A DNA stretch of 64,000 nucleotides from Bacillota bacterium (GTDB taxonomy: Bacteria; Bacillota; Clostridia; Saccharofermentanales; Fastidiosipilaceae), in assembly GCA_023420115.1 (NCBI GenBank), contig JAEZWR010000029.1:168853-232852 (forward strand). The letters are read 5' to 3'. Of this stretch, positions 16,329 to 26,239 are shown piece after piece. The stretch's first letter is position 1. Each line of letters begins with the position of its first letter. The notes beneath the pieces are model-generated. The model did no database searches. It had not been told where the DNA came from and saw only the letters and a program-made list of their open reading frames with translations. Both the position numbers and the translations under genes were made by a program.

Positions 16329-19300
16329 GTGAGTTTTGGAAAGTCGAAAAAGTCTGCTTATGATAATAAAGTTGAAATTGGTATATCTAAACAAGAACTT
16401 CTCAAACGTCTTCGTGAGGAGAAGCTTCGCCGCGAAAATTTAAGGAATAAGATAGATAATGTTGATGAACAGGGAGCTGCTTTGGAGCTTCCTAATCTCG
16501 ATGAGCTGCCTAGTTCTGAACTTAAGAACGAGAATGAAGGTAGTGGGATTATCGATAAACTTAGTACTGATAGGGATAATGAAAATGCGGCTAAAAGTGA
16601 AATTGCCGGGCTTGGTATAAGTTCAGAAGAAAGTAGAGATAACGATGATATAGTTTCCGCAGAGAAGATGACTGAACTAGAACTTCAGGGTGAATTAAAG
16701 AATGATTTCAAGACAGAAGTAACTATTACAGACGATGCGAGAGATGATAGCGAAGAAAAAAATATAGATGAGTTCAATAAAGACGAGTTTAATAATGTCG
16801 AAACTAGTGATGATGACTTCAGTTCTGGCAAGTCTGAGCAGACAGTAGAAGATAGTGATCATGAAGATAATAGTGAGTATGAGAGCGATAGTGAGAGTGC
16901 TGGTGAGAGAGTTAGTGAGAGTGCCAGCGAAGATGAGGACGCAGATAAAGATGAGGAGAAAGAGCTCTCAGGTCTAAAAGAAAAAATTGCTGGATTATGG
17001 ACTGCAGCAAAGGCCTCAAGTCCGAAAAGAGAGAAAAATGACGGTGTAAGTGAAGATAATAAAAAAGAGTATGATGAGAATGAGTTAGTCGAATGGGATA
17101 ATAATTTTGACTGGAGTTCGATTCCTAAATACATTTGGATTATATCGGCTCTTCTTGTTAGCAGTATAGCAATCTTTATTGTTGTTACTCAGTACACGCT
17201 TCATCAAGGAAATAGTAGACTTTCCAACTTCAATGTTCGCTCTATAAATGATAGTGAGTATATTGAAGAAGATGATGAGTTGTCATATGACATTGATATG
17301 AATGCAGCTTCATTCATATCTTTTGAAGAGTACGAGGCGGATAATTTTATTAGTAATGTGCCTAAGTCAAGTGAGGAGGAGAAAGAAGAGGATAAGAACA
17401 CTGCTTCTGATTCTGAGTCCAGTGATAAGAAACCCGAATATAGTCTTAAAGGTAAGGGTAGTGAGGAAGATCCATATCTAATTAGTTCTGCAAATGACCT
17501 AGTATATATTTCTGAACAGATCGAAGCGAGAAGTAGAAAGGACCAATTTAGACAAGCTTATTTCAAACAAACTGCAGATATAACAATAAATGATTTTACT
17601 GCTGATAGCATAGATAAGGTGTATAGCGGTGAAGAAAGAGCAAAATATAATTGGAAGCCTATCGGAAGTAGCAGCAAGCCTTTTGCGGGGCATTATGACG
17701 GTGATGGACATAAGATTTCTGGCCTTTACTACGAATTGGATGCTAGTAACAGTGGCAGGACTGTGTTCGCTGGGCTTTTTGCCGCTATCAACAATGCTGA
17801 AATTAAGAATATAACCATAGAGTCTGCTGTTATGCTTGCCAAGGGACACAAGGCAGTAGGGATTCTTGCTGGTTTAGCTAGCAATGCTAGTACTATTGAC
17901 AATGTCAAGATAAATGGTTTGGTAGAGAGTGATGGTGTTGCAGCGGGTTTTATAGGAAAAGTTTTAGGGCAGATGACAAATGTCAGAGCAGCGAAGCTCG
18001 AGTTTTCTGGCAAGGTATCATCCCTTAATTCTGAAACTAGTAAGATTGAGGATGAGTCTGAATTTGACGAGACGGATTCAGAAGATGATACATATGGTAA
18101 TGGAAGTAGTGAAGTTGTAAAAAAAGATAGGCTGCATTTGGCGGCAGCTTTTGCGGCTGAGGCTGAGGGCTTAGATTTGACTGAATTCAAAAATTCAGGG
18201 GAGATATATTCCGTGGGAACAGCGGCTGGGGCTATTGCGAATTTGGCGATAAGTTCTGAGCAGAATGTGAGTAAGTTAGAGAATAATGGAATAATATATG
18301 CTTGGGGCGATGCTGCTGGACTTATAGGAAGTATAGATTCTTCTGCTACATATAGATTGACGCTTGCTGATAGTGTTAATAGGGGTGAAGTGCGGGCTAA
18401 TAATAGGGCTGCTGGAGTCGTGTCGACTATAAGTCTTTATGAGTCAAATGAACAAGCTAGTAATTTGGAACTTAATAATAATCGCAATGAGGCTGAAATT
18501 AGGGCGCCAAAGTCCGCTGGTATTGCTAGTCGAGTTCTTATTTCCGATGGCCAGTATTTAACAGTTAATGGAAATACTAACGCCGCAAAAATTGTAGGTA
18601 GAAAATTAGCTTCTGCTATCGTTGCTGACTTTTCTTCAGTCGGTGGTTTTGCGACTATCATTAGCAATGTTAATGAAGATAGTGGTCATATCTCAACTGT
18701 ACTTACAGACGGGAGATTTTTACATGGAATTTCTTCTGGTCTTATTTCTCGCCTAACTTTCAATGTTAATGAAGTTTATTCAGGCATGAGAATAGTCAAT
18801 AATAGAAATTATGGGCAAGTAAGTTCAGCCAAAACAGCGGCCGCTTTGATAGGTGAAAGTAGTTTAAGGATTAATGCGGGAGAGTTAAAAGACGAGGATA
18901 AATTGAGACTGGAGATAGGGCAGAATATTAATTTTGGTCAGATAAAGAATGCTCACTACATCTCAGGCTTGATTGGTCCTTTTGATATTTTGAGTGGTCA
19001 GAATTATTTTGATGAGCTTAGAAAAAAGAACAAGCCTCTAGTTGTGATAAGAGATAATGCTGTATATGGTAGTCTGAAGAATGAGATTTATGAATCAAAA
19101 AATTATATGGTTGGGCTATATTTTGGTCCTAAGTTGAGTTTTTCAGCGAGAGCTGCTGAGACGGAATATTTGCAAGCAGATAATGACTCTTTGGTAGGTA
19201 CAAGAGAGAGCAAGGATAATCTAGTTAGATATATAAACGGGGACCGCTTTTTGGCAAAAACAACGGTAGAAACTAAGGGTTTAGGTGAGTCGGACTTAGA

Positions 19301-19955
19301 GGCGAGCAGAGAGCGTGAGGAGCTGATAGCTGAACTCGAAGGTCGAAATGAAAGTGGCAGGGGCGAGACAGCTGAAAGTGAGAAGAGAGAACTGGAGACT
19401 GGCGAAATAGGTACAGAGGAGCTACGTAGAAGTGATGAAAGTGAAGAGTCTGTAGTTACTGAAAGTGTGATCGAGGATGTAGATATAGAGACAAGTGTAG
19501 ATGAGACGGATGTATCTAATGGTATTAGCTATGGTACAGAGTTAGAAAATATAGGTAATTCCAAGGATAATTCAATAATTTATATTATCAATAATCTTTT
19601 GGGTGGTAGTTTCGAAATTGAAGATAGTGAGCTTCGTGGAGATAGGAGCGTAGATTCTGAGCTGCTGAGAAATTTGAGAACTCAGACTGTGGCTTTGGCA
19701 AAAATCACGGATTATATGTATTTTGAGTATAATTACGCCTTGCCAGTTAGAAATCATTTTATAAATTTTAATTTTGTTACTGCTTATCAGTATCCGAGAA
19801 TGCTTTCGTTTGGGAATGAGACTTCATTTAATATAAAAGATGCGACAGTTGTTCCAGGTAATAAGGTTCATAAAAAAGAGTCATACATAGGCTTCGATTT
19901 TGACAGAGCTTGGACAATGGATAGCAAGACGGAGCTACCAGTTCCTTTGCAATAA
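16329..19955 (+). CDS. Membrane-anchored GLUG-motif protein with long acidic cytosolic tail
   Basis: About 1208 residues. Residues 1-260 are highly charged and Ser/Asp/Glu-rich without a signal peptide. One transmembrane helix follows (~268-288, YIWIISALLVSSIAIFIVV), then a large external part. That part opens with GSEEDPYLISSANDLVYIS and WKPIGSSSKPFAGHYDGDGH(KISGLYY), the classic lead-in to GLUG beta-helix repeats, which continue as GxxAGIA/GLIG blocks to ~residue 960. A second acidic stretch (~980-1080) and an unrecognised C-terminal domain follow. GTG 16329 is chosen because GGAGG (16318-16322) lies six bases upstream; an in-frame GTG at 16311 overlaps that site. Topology (N-in, C-out) is inferred. 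Function is unknown; beta-helix repeats suggest an exposed adhesive or scaffolding role. Confidence 0.75.
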   Translation: MSFGKSKKSAYDNKVEIGISKQELLKRLREEKLRRENLRNKIDNVDEQGAALELPNLDELPSSELKNENEGSGIIDKLSTDRDNENAAKSEIAGLGISSEESRDNDDIVSAEKMTELELQGELKNDFKTEVTITDDARDDSEEKNIDEFNKDEFNNVETSDDDFSSGKSEQTVEDSDHEDNSEYESDSESAGERVSESASEDEDADKDEEKELSGLKEKIAGLWTAAKASSPKREKNDGVSEDNKKEYDENELVEWDNNFDWSSIPKYIWIISALLVSSIAIFIVVTQYTLHQGNSRLSNFNVRSINDSEYIEEDDELSYDIDMNAASFISFEEYEADNFISNVPKSSEEEKEEDKNTASDSESSDKKPEYSLKGKGSEEDPYLISSANDLVYISEQIEARSRKDQFRQAYFKQTADITINDFTADSIDKVYSGEERAKYNWKPIGSSSKPFAGHYDGDGHKISGLYYELDASNSGRTVFAGLFAAINNAEIKNITIESAVMLAKGHKAVGILAGLASNASTIDNVKINGLVESDGVAAGFIGKVLGQMTNVRAAKLEFSGKVSSLNSETSKIEDESEFDETDSEDDTYGNGSSEVVKKDRLHLAAAFAAEAEGLDLTEFKNSGEIYSVGTAAGAIANLAISSEQNVSKLENNGIIYAWGDAAGLIGSIDSSATYRLTLADSVNRGEVRANNRAAGVVSTISLYESNEQASNLELNNNRNEAEIRAPKSAGIASRVLISDGQYLTVNGNTNAAKIVGRKLASAIVADFSSVGGFATIISNVNEDSGHISTVLTDGRFLHGISSGLISRLTFNVNEVYSGMRIVNNRNYGQVSSAKTAAALIGESSLRINAGELKDEDKLRLEIGQNINFGQIKNAHYISGLIGPFDILSGQNYFDELRKKNKPLVVIRDNAVYGSLKNEIYESKNYMVGLYFGPKLSFSARAAETEYLQADNDSLVGTRESKDNLVRYINGDRFLAKTTVETKGLGESDLEASREREELIAELEGRNESGRGETAESEKRELETGEIGTEELRRSDESEESVVTESVIEDVDIETSVDETDVSNGISYGTELENIGNSKDNSIIYIINNLLGGSFEIEDSELRGDRSVDSELLRNLRTQTVALAKITDYMYFEYNYALPVRNHFINFNFVTAYQYPRMLSFGNETSFNIKDATVVPGNKVHKKESYIGFDFDRAWTMDSKTELPVPLQ

Positions 19956-20006
19956 ATTATCTTGATTAGAAACTCTCGCATACTTTTAAATTTATATACC
20001 AATATA

Positions 20007-20046
20007 AAATAAGGGCGAAGTTAATGTCTTCGTCCTTATTTTTTAT
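20007..20046. terminator. Terminator between convergent genes
   Basis: AAATAAGGGCGAAG (20007-20020) pairs with CTTCGTCCTTATTT (20028-20041) and is followed by T. Flanking A and T runs make it usable from both sides. Confidence 0.8.
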
Positions 20047-20103
20047 GTGCTGGATTATGCGTGGATTACGTTCTAGAATCTTTGAACCATATATACTTAG
20101 AAT

Positions 20104-20796
20104 TTAATCTAAGTATGGGGATGTGCTCTTATTCTCTTTTGAACTTGAGATATTTTCCGTTGCTAATTTCTCTTTTTTGAAATTGTAGGCATTTGCTTCA
20201 ATCTCTTCGACAGTGTCAGGTAAGGCTTGAGCTAAGTAAGTGTTAGATAATTTGCGAATTGCATCATCTATATTCATTTCGCCATTTTCGAGTGATTCAC
20301 GAATATACTCTCTAACTTTCCAATAGTTATCGCCTTTATTTTTTAAAACGGCCTTGAAGCCTTTGTTGATTCTCTTGCGTTTGATTTTTCTGTAGATAAA
20401 ATAGATTAGTGCATAAGCTAAGATGAAGCTAATGAATCTAAGAAGTATATTGTCATTTGCGTAAGATAGTCCATGACTTGTTGTGTGAGTAGAAGGAAAG
20501 GCTAAAGATACAAGCGAGAGTATGCCTATTATGATAGCCGCATTTTTGTAATTAACTGGTTTGATACTATGTAAATTTTTAAATGGTGAGTCTTTCTTTT
20601 CTAGCATCTGAAAAGCTAATAAATTATTTAGATCATCTCTAATAATAGGATCGTAATTAGTGCTACGATATTTAGTGTAGATAGCTTCAAATTTTTCTTT
20701 GGCTTTTTGCTCTTGTTTTTCCCTATGATCAAGAACTGCTAATGATCCTAGGGTCGCTCCAGCCCCAATTCCGAATGCATCAAAGAAATAACCCAT
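20104..20796 (-). CDS. Hypothetical membrane protein with two helices
   Basis: 230 residues, not recognised. The N-terminus is short and Gly/Ala-rich (FGIGAGATLGSLAVL) and could insert in or lie on the membrane. A charged coiled segment (28-80) is followed by two clear transmembrane helices (~88-105 NAAIIIGILSLVSLAF and ~122-140 FISFILAYALIYFIY). A very basic stretch (RKIKRKRINKGFK) and a soluble helical C-terminus complete it. The basic run after helix 2 suggests the C-terminus is cytosolic. Good AAGGAGAG site. It stands alone between two terminator- or spacer-bounded neighbours, with no operon partner to suggest a role. Confidence 0.65.
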   Translation of the reverse strand: MGYFFDAFGIGAGATLGSLAVLDHREKQEQKAKEKFEAIYTKYRSTNYDPIIRDDLNNLLAFQMLEKKDSPFKNLHSIKPVNYKNAAIIIGILSLVSLAFPSTHTTSHGLSYANDNILLRFISFILAYALIYFIYRKIKRKRINKGFKAVLKNKGDNYWKVREYIRESLENGEMNIDDAIRKLSNTYLAQALPDTVEEIEANAYNFKKEKLATENISSSKENKSTSPYLD

Positions 20797-20975
20797 ATAA
20801 GCTCTCCTTTTGCTATGTTAGTTTCGCAATTTAGCGTAAAACTTATGTATTAATATTAGCCAATAAAGTAATTTGTATGATAATAATGGCTTGTTCTAAT
20901 TTCAAATGAAAATTTTAGTTAATGTATTACTAGTTATATAAACTGTCCATTTCTTTACTTAACCATTATTCACCA

Positions 20976-21695
20976 TTATTCACCATCAACTAGTACTTGT
21001 CTAATTCTTCTCAGCTGCTCTTCCTTGATTCCGAAGTCGAGCAGCATTTGAACAACACTACCATATTTAGATCTAATTAAGTCCAAGGTATCTTTCATTG
21101 TGTAGGCCGAGGTTAGGGAGAAACGTGCCATATCTTCAGCAAAGTCTAAATCTCTATAGCCAAGAAGCGTTGCAGATAATTCATATTGACCATAGATATC
21201 CTCGTCAGAGCAAGAGATGATTGACATAAGAAGCATTGCCAATAGACCAGTCCTATCTTTGCCCTCCAAGCAATGAAAAAGAATGCCAAGCTGTTCATTT
21301 AGAATGCATTCATCAATAGCATCAAAAATTTTTTTGACAACACCCGTCTGTTCAAGTTGTTCCAAATATGTGTCTGCAATGGGAGTATTGTTCGCTATAA
21401 TTTCGTCTAAACGTTCAGGGAATGTTGGATATAAAGTGAAGTCGATATTGATTAAGTTGAATGAGTTAAGAGCAGGGCTGTCTGGAAGAAGTTCTAATTC
21501 TTCTTTTGAACGCAAGTCGAGAATTGTTTTTATCCCATATTCACGGAGAAATTTAGCGTCATCTTCGTCGACTTGAGCCAAGCTAGCACCTCTACAAAAA
21601 ATATGGAATTTGCTACTACCATTTTTGCAAGGAAAGCCTCCTAGGTCTCTAACATTTTTAGCATTTCTCAGCGGAAGACGGTGAAAATTTTTCAT
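20976..21695 (-). CDS. Tyrosine/serine protein phosphatase (Y_phosphatase3 type)
   Basis: 239 residues. The phosphatase loop HCLEGKDRTG (about residues 139-148) gives the Cys-x5-Arg of cysteine phosphatases. N-terminal NVRDLGGFPCKNG, FCRGASLAQ and TILDLRSKEELE are the standard features of the bacterial Y_phosphatase3 family (MptpB/LipA-like, some dephosphorylate phosphoinositides). No signal peptide, so a cytosolic enzyme is expected unless secreted by a non-classical route. GGAGATAATAG precedes the ATG. Lies downstream of the adenine deaminase gene on the same strand with 141 bp between them. Confidence 0.85.
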   Translation of the reverse strand: MKNFHRLPLRNAKNVRDLGGFPCKNGSSKFHIFCRGASLAQVDEDDAKFLREYGIKTILDLRSKEELELLPDSPALNSFNLINIDFTLYPTFPERLDEIIANNTPIADTYLEQLEQTGVVKKIFDAIDECILNEQLGILFHCLEGKDRTGLLAMLLMSIISCSDEDIYGQYELSATLLGYRDLDFAEDMARFSLTSAYTMKDTLDLIRSKYGSVVQMLLDFGIKEEQLRRIRQVLVDGE

Positions 21696-21836
21696 CTATT
21701 ATCTCCAATCGTGTTGTTTAGTATGAATTTAATGTACGCCTAGTATAAAAACTATTAATGGGCGAATAAACAATAAGAATATTTGTTATTGTATCACGAA
21801 GTTATGTATCATCCTGTACTAATTATATAGACAAAA

Positions 21837-24374
21837 CTAGTTCTTATTATTAAGTGGAGATTCACTTAGTTTATTTTTGCCAAGCATATATATAAAAGAG
21901 TGCATTTTTTCATCTTCACCCTCTATTCTTAAATCACTATCTTCTGGTAGCTCGAAGCAGCCTAAGTAGGTGCAAGCAAGCTTCTCACAAACTGTTCTTG
22001 AGGCATAATTCCATTCTTTATTGGCTATTATCCAATAATCATTTCCCAAATGTCTTCCGAGATCTTCCATAAGGTACAAGGCTGGTGTCAGAAGATTTCT
22101 TCCCCTAAATTTTGGGAAAATTCTGTAGCCGATATTACCGGCCCACACAACATTCTGCCAAGGTCTTGTCCTAAGGAGAATATTTCCAGCATGCTCTTCG
22201 TCAAGGAATATAGATATGTAATAACAAGGTACGAAGCCTTTTTCTGGATTTTCAGGAGTATAATCACGAACCTTAATACTTAGCAAACTGAATTCTTCGG
22301 AAGATGAATGCTTAGACTGAAGTTCGTTTGGACAGATGTTACTTGGTAATACTCTGCCTTTTTTATCTATGTATAATGAGCGTTCAAAGTCTAAAAGAAC
22401 AGAGGGATCTTCTTTTTCATTACTTATATCTATCAATTTTTGCGTTAGCTTTTTTGCCTCGGCAGACCTATTTGAAACTGCAGGTATATCAATAAGAGGC
22501 AGTCTAGATGCATGCTCGACAGATATAAGACCTTTGTCAGAAAGTTTAATTGAGGGAGAAACAAGAAGTCCTAAAGTTCCGAAACTCATAAAAGGATTGT
22601 AGTGATTATATCCGAGATCCGTCCACGCCTGTCTAAGCTCGGAGAGCTGTTTGGCGCATATTTCAGCTGGCTCTTCAGTTACTATGCCAGCAATTTCTAA
22701 TTTTAGTTCAGCTAAAATTTTCCCATTCTTAACGGCAACAATACCGCCACCTAGTTCGTGCAATCTGGAACTGGCTATTGCCATATCCTCATCTGAATGT
22801 CCCATAACCATAAGATTGTGAGAATCATGAGACCATGTAGAAGCAATTGCACCTTCTTTTATCATGTCGCCTGTTACCAGGGCAAAAGACTTTTCGCCCT
22901 TGCCGCTATAGCGATTGATGCAGGCTAATTTGGCTATTTTCTCGTTGCTACTTATTTTAGTATCGTTTAATAAAAGACAATTGTTATCTATATCGAAAAT
23001 AAATGATTTTATAGTTTGTTTGATTCTAGTGCTTCCATCTTGAAGCTCCATAACGCGAAGTTTGATATTGATTTGTCTGTTGCTTCCGTCCGAAGCTTGA
23101 TTAATCTTGTTTTCGGAGAAAGGATTACTTATATCTACCGTATCAGATACTAATTGCCTAAGTTCTTCTGGAAGTTTGGAAAAATCAGTTGAACTTGTAA
23201 AAAGAGAGAAGTTTTTTAGCAAATCATCCTTTCGTATTATAAAATCTGAGGGCTTAAGTTCAGGAATATTTATGCTATTTTTGTATTCTGCTGGCCAGTC
23301 GTATGAGAGTTTTTGCTTATCTTTAGGATCTATTTTCTTCCCATTCTTATACACTGCAACTATATTTAAAGACTTATCCTTTTCTATAACTACGCAGTCG
23401 GCTAAGTAACCGGGGAGAAGTCGCCCTCTATCGCAGAGCTTCATTCTACGGGCAGGGGTTTCACTGGCACAGTAAAAGGCCATATTTCTATCTACACCTA
23501 AGTCAATAGCTCGTCTGAGTACGGCATCTAGTTGACCTTCATTAACAAGACTATCTGGCATAGTATCGTCTGTAATAAAAGAGAAGCAATCATATAATTC
23601 ATTTTTAGTGAGATAGTCTAAGATATCTTTTTTTAGCATCTTCATTTGTAATTCGATGAACATTCCACGACGCACTCGATCTTTTATCTCTTCAAGATTA
23701 TGTTCGGTGTGATCACCTTGGATCCTATGCCAGAGGAAACGTGACAATTCAAAACCAGTAAGTTGTGGACAGTGCCCTTCAATGGTAGCCCTTGGATCAA
23801 ATATTGATAGATCTTTCAAAAAATGAGCTATCGGCAAGTCACAATCTTTATCAATAATATCTCTGTAGTTCATAACTTCACCAACAGAGATTACCTCAGG
23901 CATCTTATAAAGTTCCATCATCTCTTTTTCACTTAGGACACAGCCATTACTTTCAAGATCAGCTCTTGTTGAGGGAACAGAACTTGGCAAAGCTATAAAT
24001 ATGTCCATAGCAGACCTTTTGCCAGCTTCAATGAAATGCTTGATTCCTTGAACTCCAAACACATTGGCAATTTCGTGTGGCTCAGCTACAACGGTAGTAA
24101 CACCTCTAGGAAGTACTTCATTGGCAAAGGAAATTGGCGTGAGCATAGAACTTTCTATATGCATATGGATATCGATGAAGCCGGGAATGATTTGTTTGCC
24201 AGTCCAATCGTGGGTGATATCTGGGACAGGTCTATCAAGATTCTCGTCATTCGGTTCAAAGTCTATGTGATAAATTTTTCCATCTAGGATATAAAGATTG
24301 GCAGGTATAAATTTTTGAAATATCGGATGAAAAACTTCGGCTCCTTTGAGCAAGAGGTCTGCTTGAAACTCCAT
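21837..24374 (-). CDS. ade: Adenine deaminase fused to a C-terminal GNAT acetyltransferase domain
   Basis: 845 residues, about 250 longer than normal adenine deaminases. Residues 1-~590 are a complete Ade: GFIDIHMHIESS metal-binding start, GVTTVVAEPHEIANV, TIEGHCP, ITDDTMP, AFYCASETPARRM and the C-terminal VMGHSDEDMAIA with HELGGGIV. It deaminates adenine to hypoxanthine in purine salvage. Residues ~690-845 are unrelated to Ade and resemble a GNAT domain: YISIFLDEEHAGNILL, IGYRIFPKFRGRNLLTPAL (acetyl-CoA loop with RGRN) and NKEWNYASRTVCEKLACTYLG. The reading frame is continuous with no stop or start at the junction. The purine permease gene is just upstream on the same strand, supporting salvage. 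The acetyl acceptor of the GNAT part is unknown. Confidence 0.85.
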   Translation of the reverse strand: MEFQADLLLKGAEVFHPIFQKFIPANLYILDGKIYHIDFEPNDENLDRPVPDITHDWTGKQIIPGFIDIHMHIESSMLTPISFANEVLPRGVTTVVAEPHEIANVFGVQGIKHFIEAGKRSAMDIFIALPSSVPSTRADLESNGCVLSEKEMMELYKMPEVISVGEVMNYRDIIDKDCDLPIAHFLKDLSIFDPRATIEGHCPQLTGFELSRFLWHRIQGDHTEHNLEEIKDRVRRGMFIELQMKMLKKDILDYLTKNELYDCFSFITDDTMPDSLVNEGQLDAVLRRAIDLGVDRNMAFYCASETPARRMKLCDRGRLLPGYLADCVVIEKDKSLNIVAVYKNGKKIDPKDKQKLSYDWPAEYKNSINIPELKPSDFIIRKDDLLKNFSLFTSSTDFSKLPEELRQLVSDTVDISNPFSENKINQASDGSNRQINIKLRVMELQDGSTRIKQTIKSFIFDIDNNCLLLNDTKISSNEKIAKLACINRYSGKGEKSFALVTGDMIKEGAIASTWSHDSHNLMVMGHSDEDMAIASSRLHELGGGIVAVKNGKILAELKLEIAGIVTEEPAEICAKQLSELRQAWTDLGYNHYNPFMSFGTLGLLVSPSIKLSDKGLISVEHASRLPLIDIPAVSNRSAEAKKLTQKLIDISNEKEDPSVLLDFERSLYIDKKGRVLPSNICPNELQSKHSSSEEFSLLSIKVRDYTPENPEKGFVPCYYISIFLDEEHAGNILLRTRPWQNVVWAGNIGYRIFPKFRGRNLLTPALYLMEDLGRHLGNDYWIIANKEWNYASRTVCEKLACTYLGCFELPEDSDLRIEGEDEKMHSFIYMLGKNKLSESPLNNKN

Positions 24375-24516
24375 AATTTTAGCTACTTTCTTTTTTTCTT
24401 ATTATATATAAATAAAATTATTATAGTGCGACTACTTACTACTGCTTCTTTGATATTTGCGAGAGTTTGGCAAAAAGAACTTATATATTAAACTACGTTA
24501 TATGATAGCAAATTGG

Positions 24517-25866
24517 TTATTTTAGAATTGAATAGAAATATAAACCAGATAGCAAGAGAAGAACGTAGATCATAGGTTTAAGTTCTTTGTGCTTGCCAGA
24601 AGCTAATTTCATGACAACATAAGTAGGAATAGCGACTGTTATTCCATTAGCTATATTGTTTCCAAAAATGGTAAAAGCTACGCAGACAAAAGCGGGAAAA
24701 GCCTCGGTTAGGTCATCGAATTTTATGAGTCTTAGCGAGGATAGCATGTTGATACCAACGTAGATTAGAGCAGGAGCAGTCGCGGCACTGGGAATCATAA
24801 GTGCCAGTGGAGATAAGAATAGGCAAATAGCGAAGCAGAGTGAAGTGAAGCAGACTGTAAGTCCAGTTCTTCCACCTTCCTCAACGCCGGCACTAGATTC
24901 AAGATATGTGGTCATAGATGGCATACAGAAAAGACCCCCGAGAACGGTAGCACAGGCATCAACTTTGAAACAACGGTCTATCCCAGGAAGATTGCCATCC
25001 TTATCCAAATATCCCGCCTTTGTTCCGACTCCGAGGACTGTGCCAAAAGTTGAGAAAAAGTCTGGTATAAATAGAGCGAAAATAAAGGGGAGATAGGCGA
25101 AATTTAGAGCGCCTAGCATGTCAGGTTTTATTCCGAGTGCAAAAGGATTTGCTGGTAAGCTAAATACTTGAGTTGGGAGTTTGGTTATTCCCATAGGTAT
25201 ACCAATAATGGTCGTTATAATAATTGCCAGTATCATATCACCTTTGAATGCGGCAGCTTTGAAAATGATGATTAATAGAAAGCCTATGGCTGCGAGAATA
25301 ACTTCTGGTGATTTCAAATCTCCGAACATTAGAGCAGGACGTTTGGCATTGGCGGCAATTAGACCACAGGAACGAGCTCCTAATATAGCAATAAATAGTC
25401 CAATTCCAGCTGAGACAGCCTGTTTCAGAGATTTTGGTATGGCTTTTATGACAGCTTCGCGCAAACCTACAAAAGAAATAATAACGAAAATTATGCCAGA
25501 GTAAATAATAATTGCTGCGGCGATATTTTCATTTATTCCTTTGTCTTTTAGGAGACCGGCAACGATAGCGACAGAGCCCAGTCCGGGGGCGAGTGCAAAA
25601 GGTCTATTCGTATAAATAGCCATAGCCATAGTGGTTATGATAATTAAAAAAATCATCGCTGTGAGATAAGGTGCAGCATTTATTGCACTACCTTCGCCAG
25701 TGATGAGATTCGGCACTGTGCCTAGTACATAAGCCATGGTCATAAAGGTACTTATACCTGCTAGAACCTCTGTTCGTATGGAAGTTTGGGGGAATTCATC
25801 CAGATGAAAGATCTTGTGGAGAATATTTCTTTTGACTTCTGTTTGGCCGGAACTTGAATCAGACAT
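24517..25866 (-). CDS. NCS2/AzgA-family purine permease
   Basis: 449 residues with about 12-14 membrane helices. N-terminal EVLAGISTFMTMAYVLGTVPNLI and later FFSTFGTVLGVGTKAGYLDKDGNLPGI and SSAGVEEGGRTGLT are signatures of the AzgA-type branch of NCS2 (adenine/guanine/hypoxanthine symporters such as PbuG). It imports purine bases by proton symport. It lies 142 bp upstream of adenine deaminase on the same strand, so the pair imports adenine and converts it to hypoxanthine. GAGGG site before the ATG. A structured leader (25867-26020) precedes it and may control it. Confidence 0.88.
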   Translation of the reverse strand: MSDSSSGQTEVKRNILHKIFHLDEFPQTSIRTEVLAGISTFMTMAYVLGTVPNLITGEGSAINAAPYLTAMIFLIIITTMAMAIYTNRPFALAPGLGSVAIVAGLLKDKGINENIAAAIIIYSGIIFVIISFVGLREAVIKAIPKSLKQAVSAGIGLFIAILGARSCGLIAANAKRPALMFGDLKSPEVILAAIGFLLIIIFKAAAFKGDMILAIIITTIIGIPMGITKLPTQVFSLPANPFALGIKPDMLGALNFAYLPFIFALFIPDFFSTFGTVLGVGTKAGYLDKDGNLPGIDRCFKVDACATVLGGLFCMPSMTTYLESSAGVEEGGRTGLTVCFTSLCFAICLFLSPLALMIPSAATAPALIYVGINMLSSLRLIKFDDLTEAFPAFVCVAFTIFGNNIANGITVAIPTYVVMKLASGKHKELKPMIYVLLLLSGLYFYSILK

Positions 25867-26020
25867 GGCTGACCCTCTCTTTCTTCAACTTTTATTTCTG
25901 CAGTCACAGAAATCTTCGTTCTACAGAAGCGGAGGGTTAATAGATTCAATGGCAGTTTGCTCTGTGTGGACGATTCCATACTGACTGCGAACTATTCTCA
26001 CAGGAAATAGCTGTTTACAG
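25867..26020 (-). promoter_or_regulatory. Structured 5' leader of the purine permease, no known class recognised
   Basis: On the minus strand ATACTG pairs with CAGTAT, enclosing an inner stem CTATTTC/GAGAATAG. Nearer the gene TTTCTG and CAGAAA form a hairpin (25898-25915) close to the ribosome site. The conserved purine-riboswitch core words are not present. It may be an unrecognised leader or chance structure. The remainder to 26157 is AT-rich with no gene. Confidence 0.35.
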
Positions 26021-26154
26021 TATATTAAAAATAGAGATGAATTAATAGCTGTAAATCATAAAATACAGAATAGTTTTTATAATTCATCAGTATTTATTTT
26101 TACACTAGTAAAATAAATACTAAATATAGTAATAAATAAAATATAGTGAGAATT

Positions 26155-26214
26155 AAAAAAGGCTTAATTGATGATAGAGAACAACTGATACGGATCTCAC
26201 AAATCAAATAAGCC
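26155..26214 (-). terminator. Terminator after thrS
   Basis: Minus-strand GGCTTATTTGA (26214-26204) pairs with TCAATTAAGCC (26171-26161) with one mismatch around a 32-base loop, followed by six T on the minus strand (26160-26155). Confidence 0.7.
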
Positions 26215-26239
26215 CTTAAATTTAATTTATAAACTTATA

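Noticed and set aside
25181..25504. Plus-strand open frame of 107 codons inside the permease
   Set aside because: It is the antisense shadow of conserved membrane helices, with no start signals.
25867..26157. Purine riboswitch in front of the NCS2 permease
   Set aside because: The conserved loop and junction words of the class could not be found on the minus strand, only generic stems.
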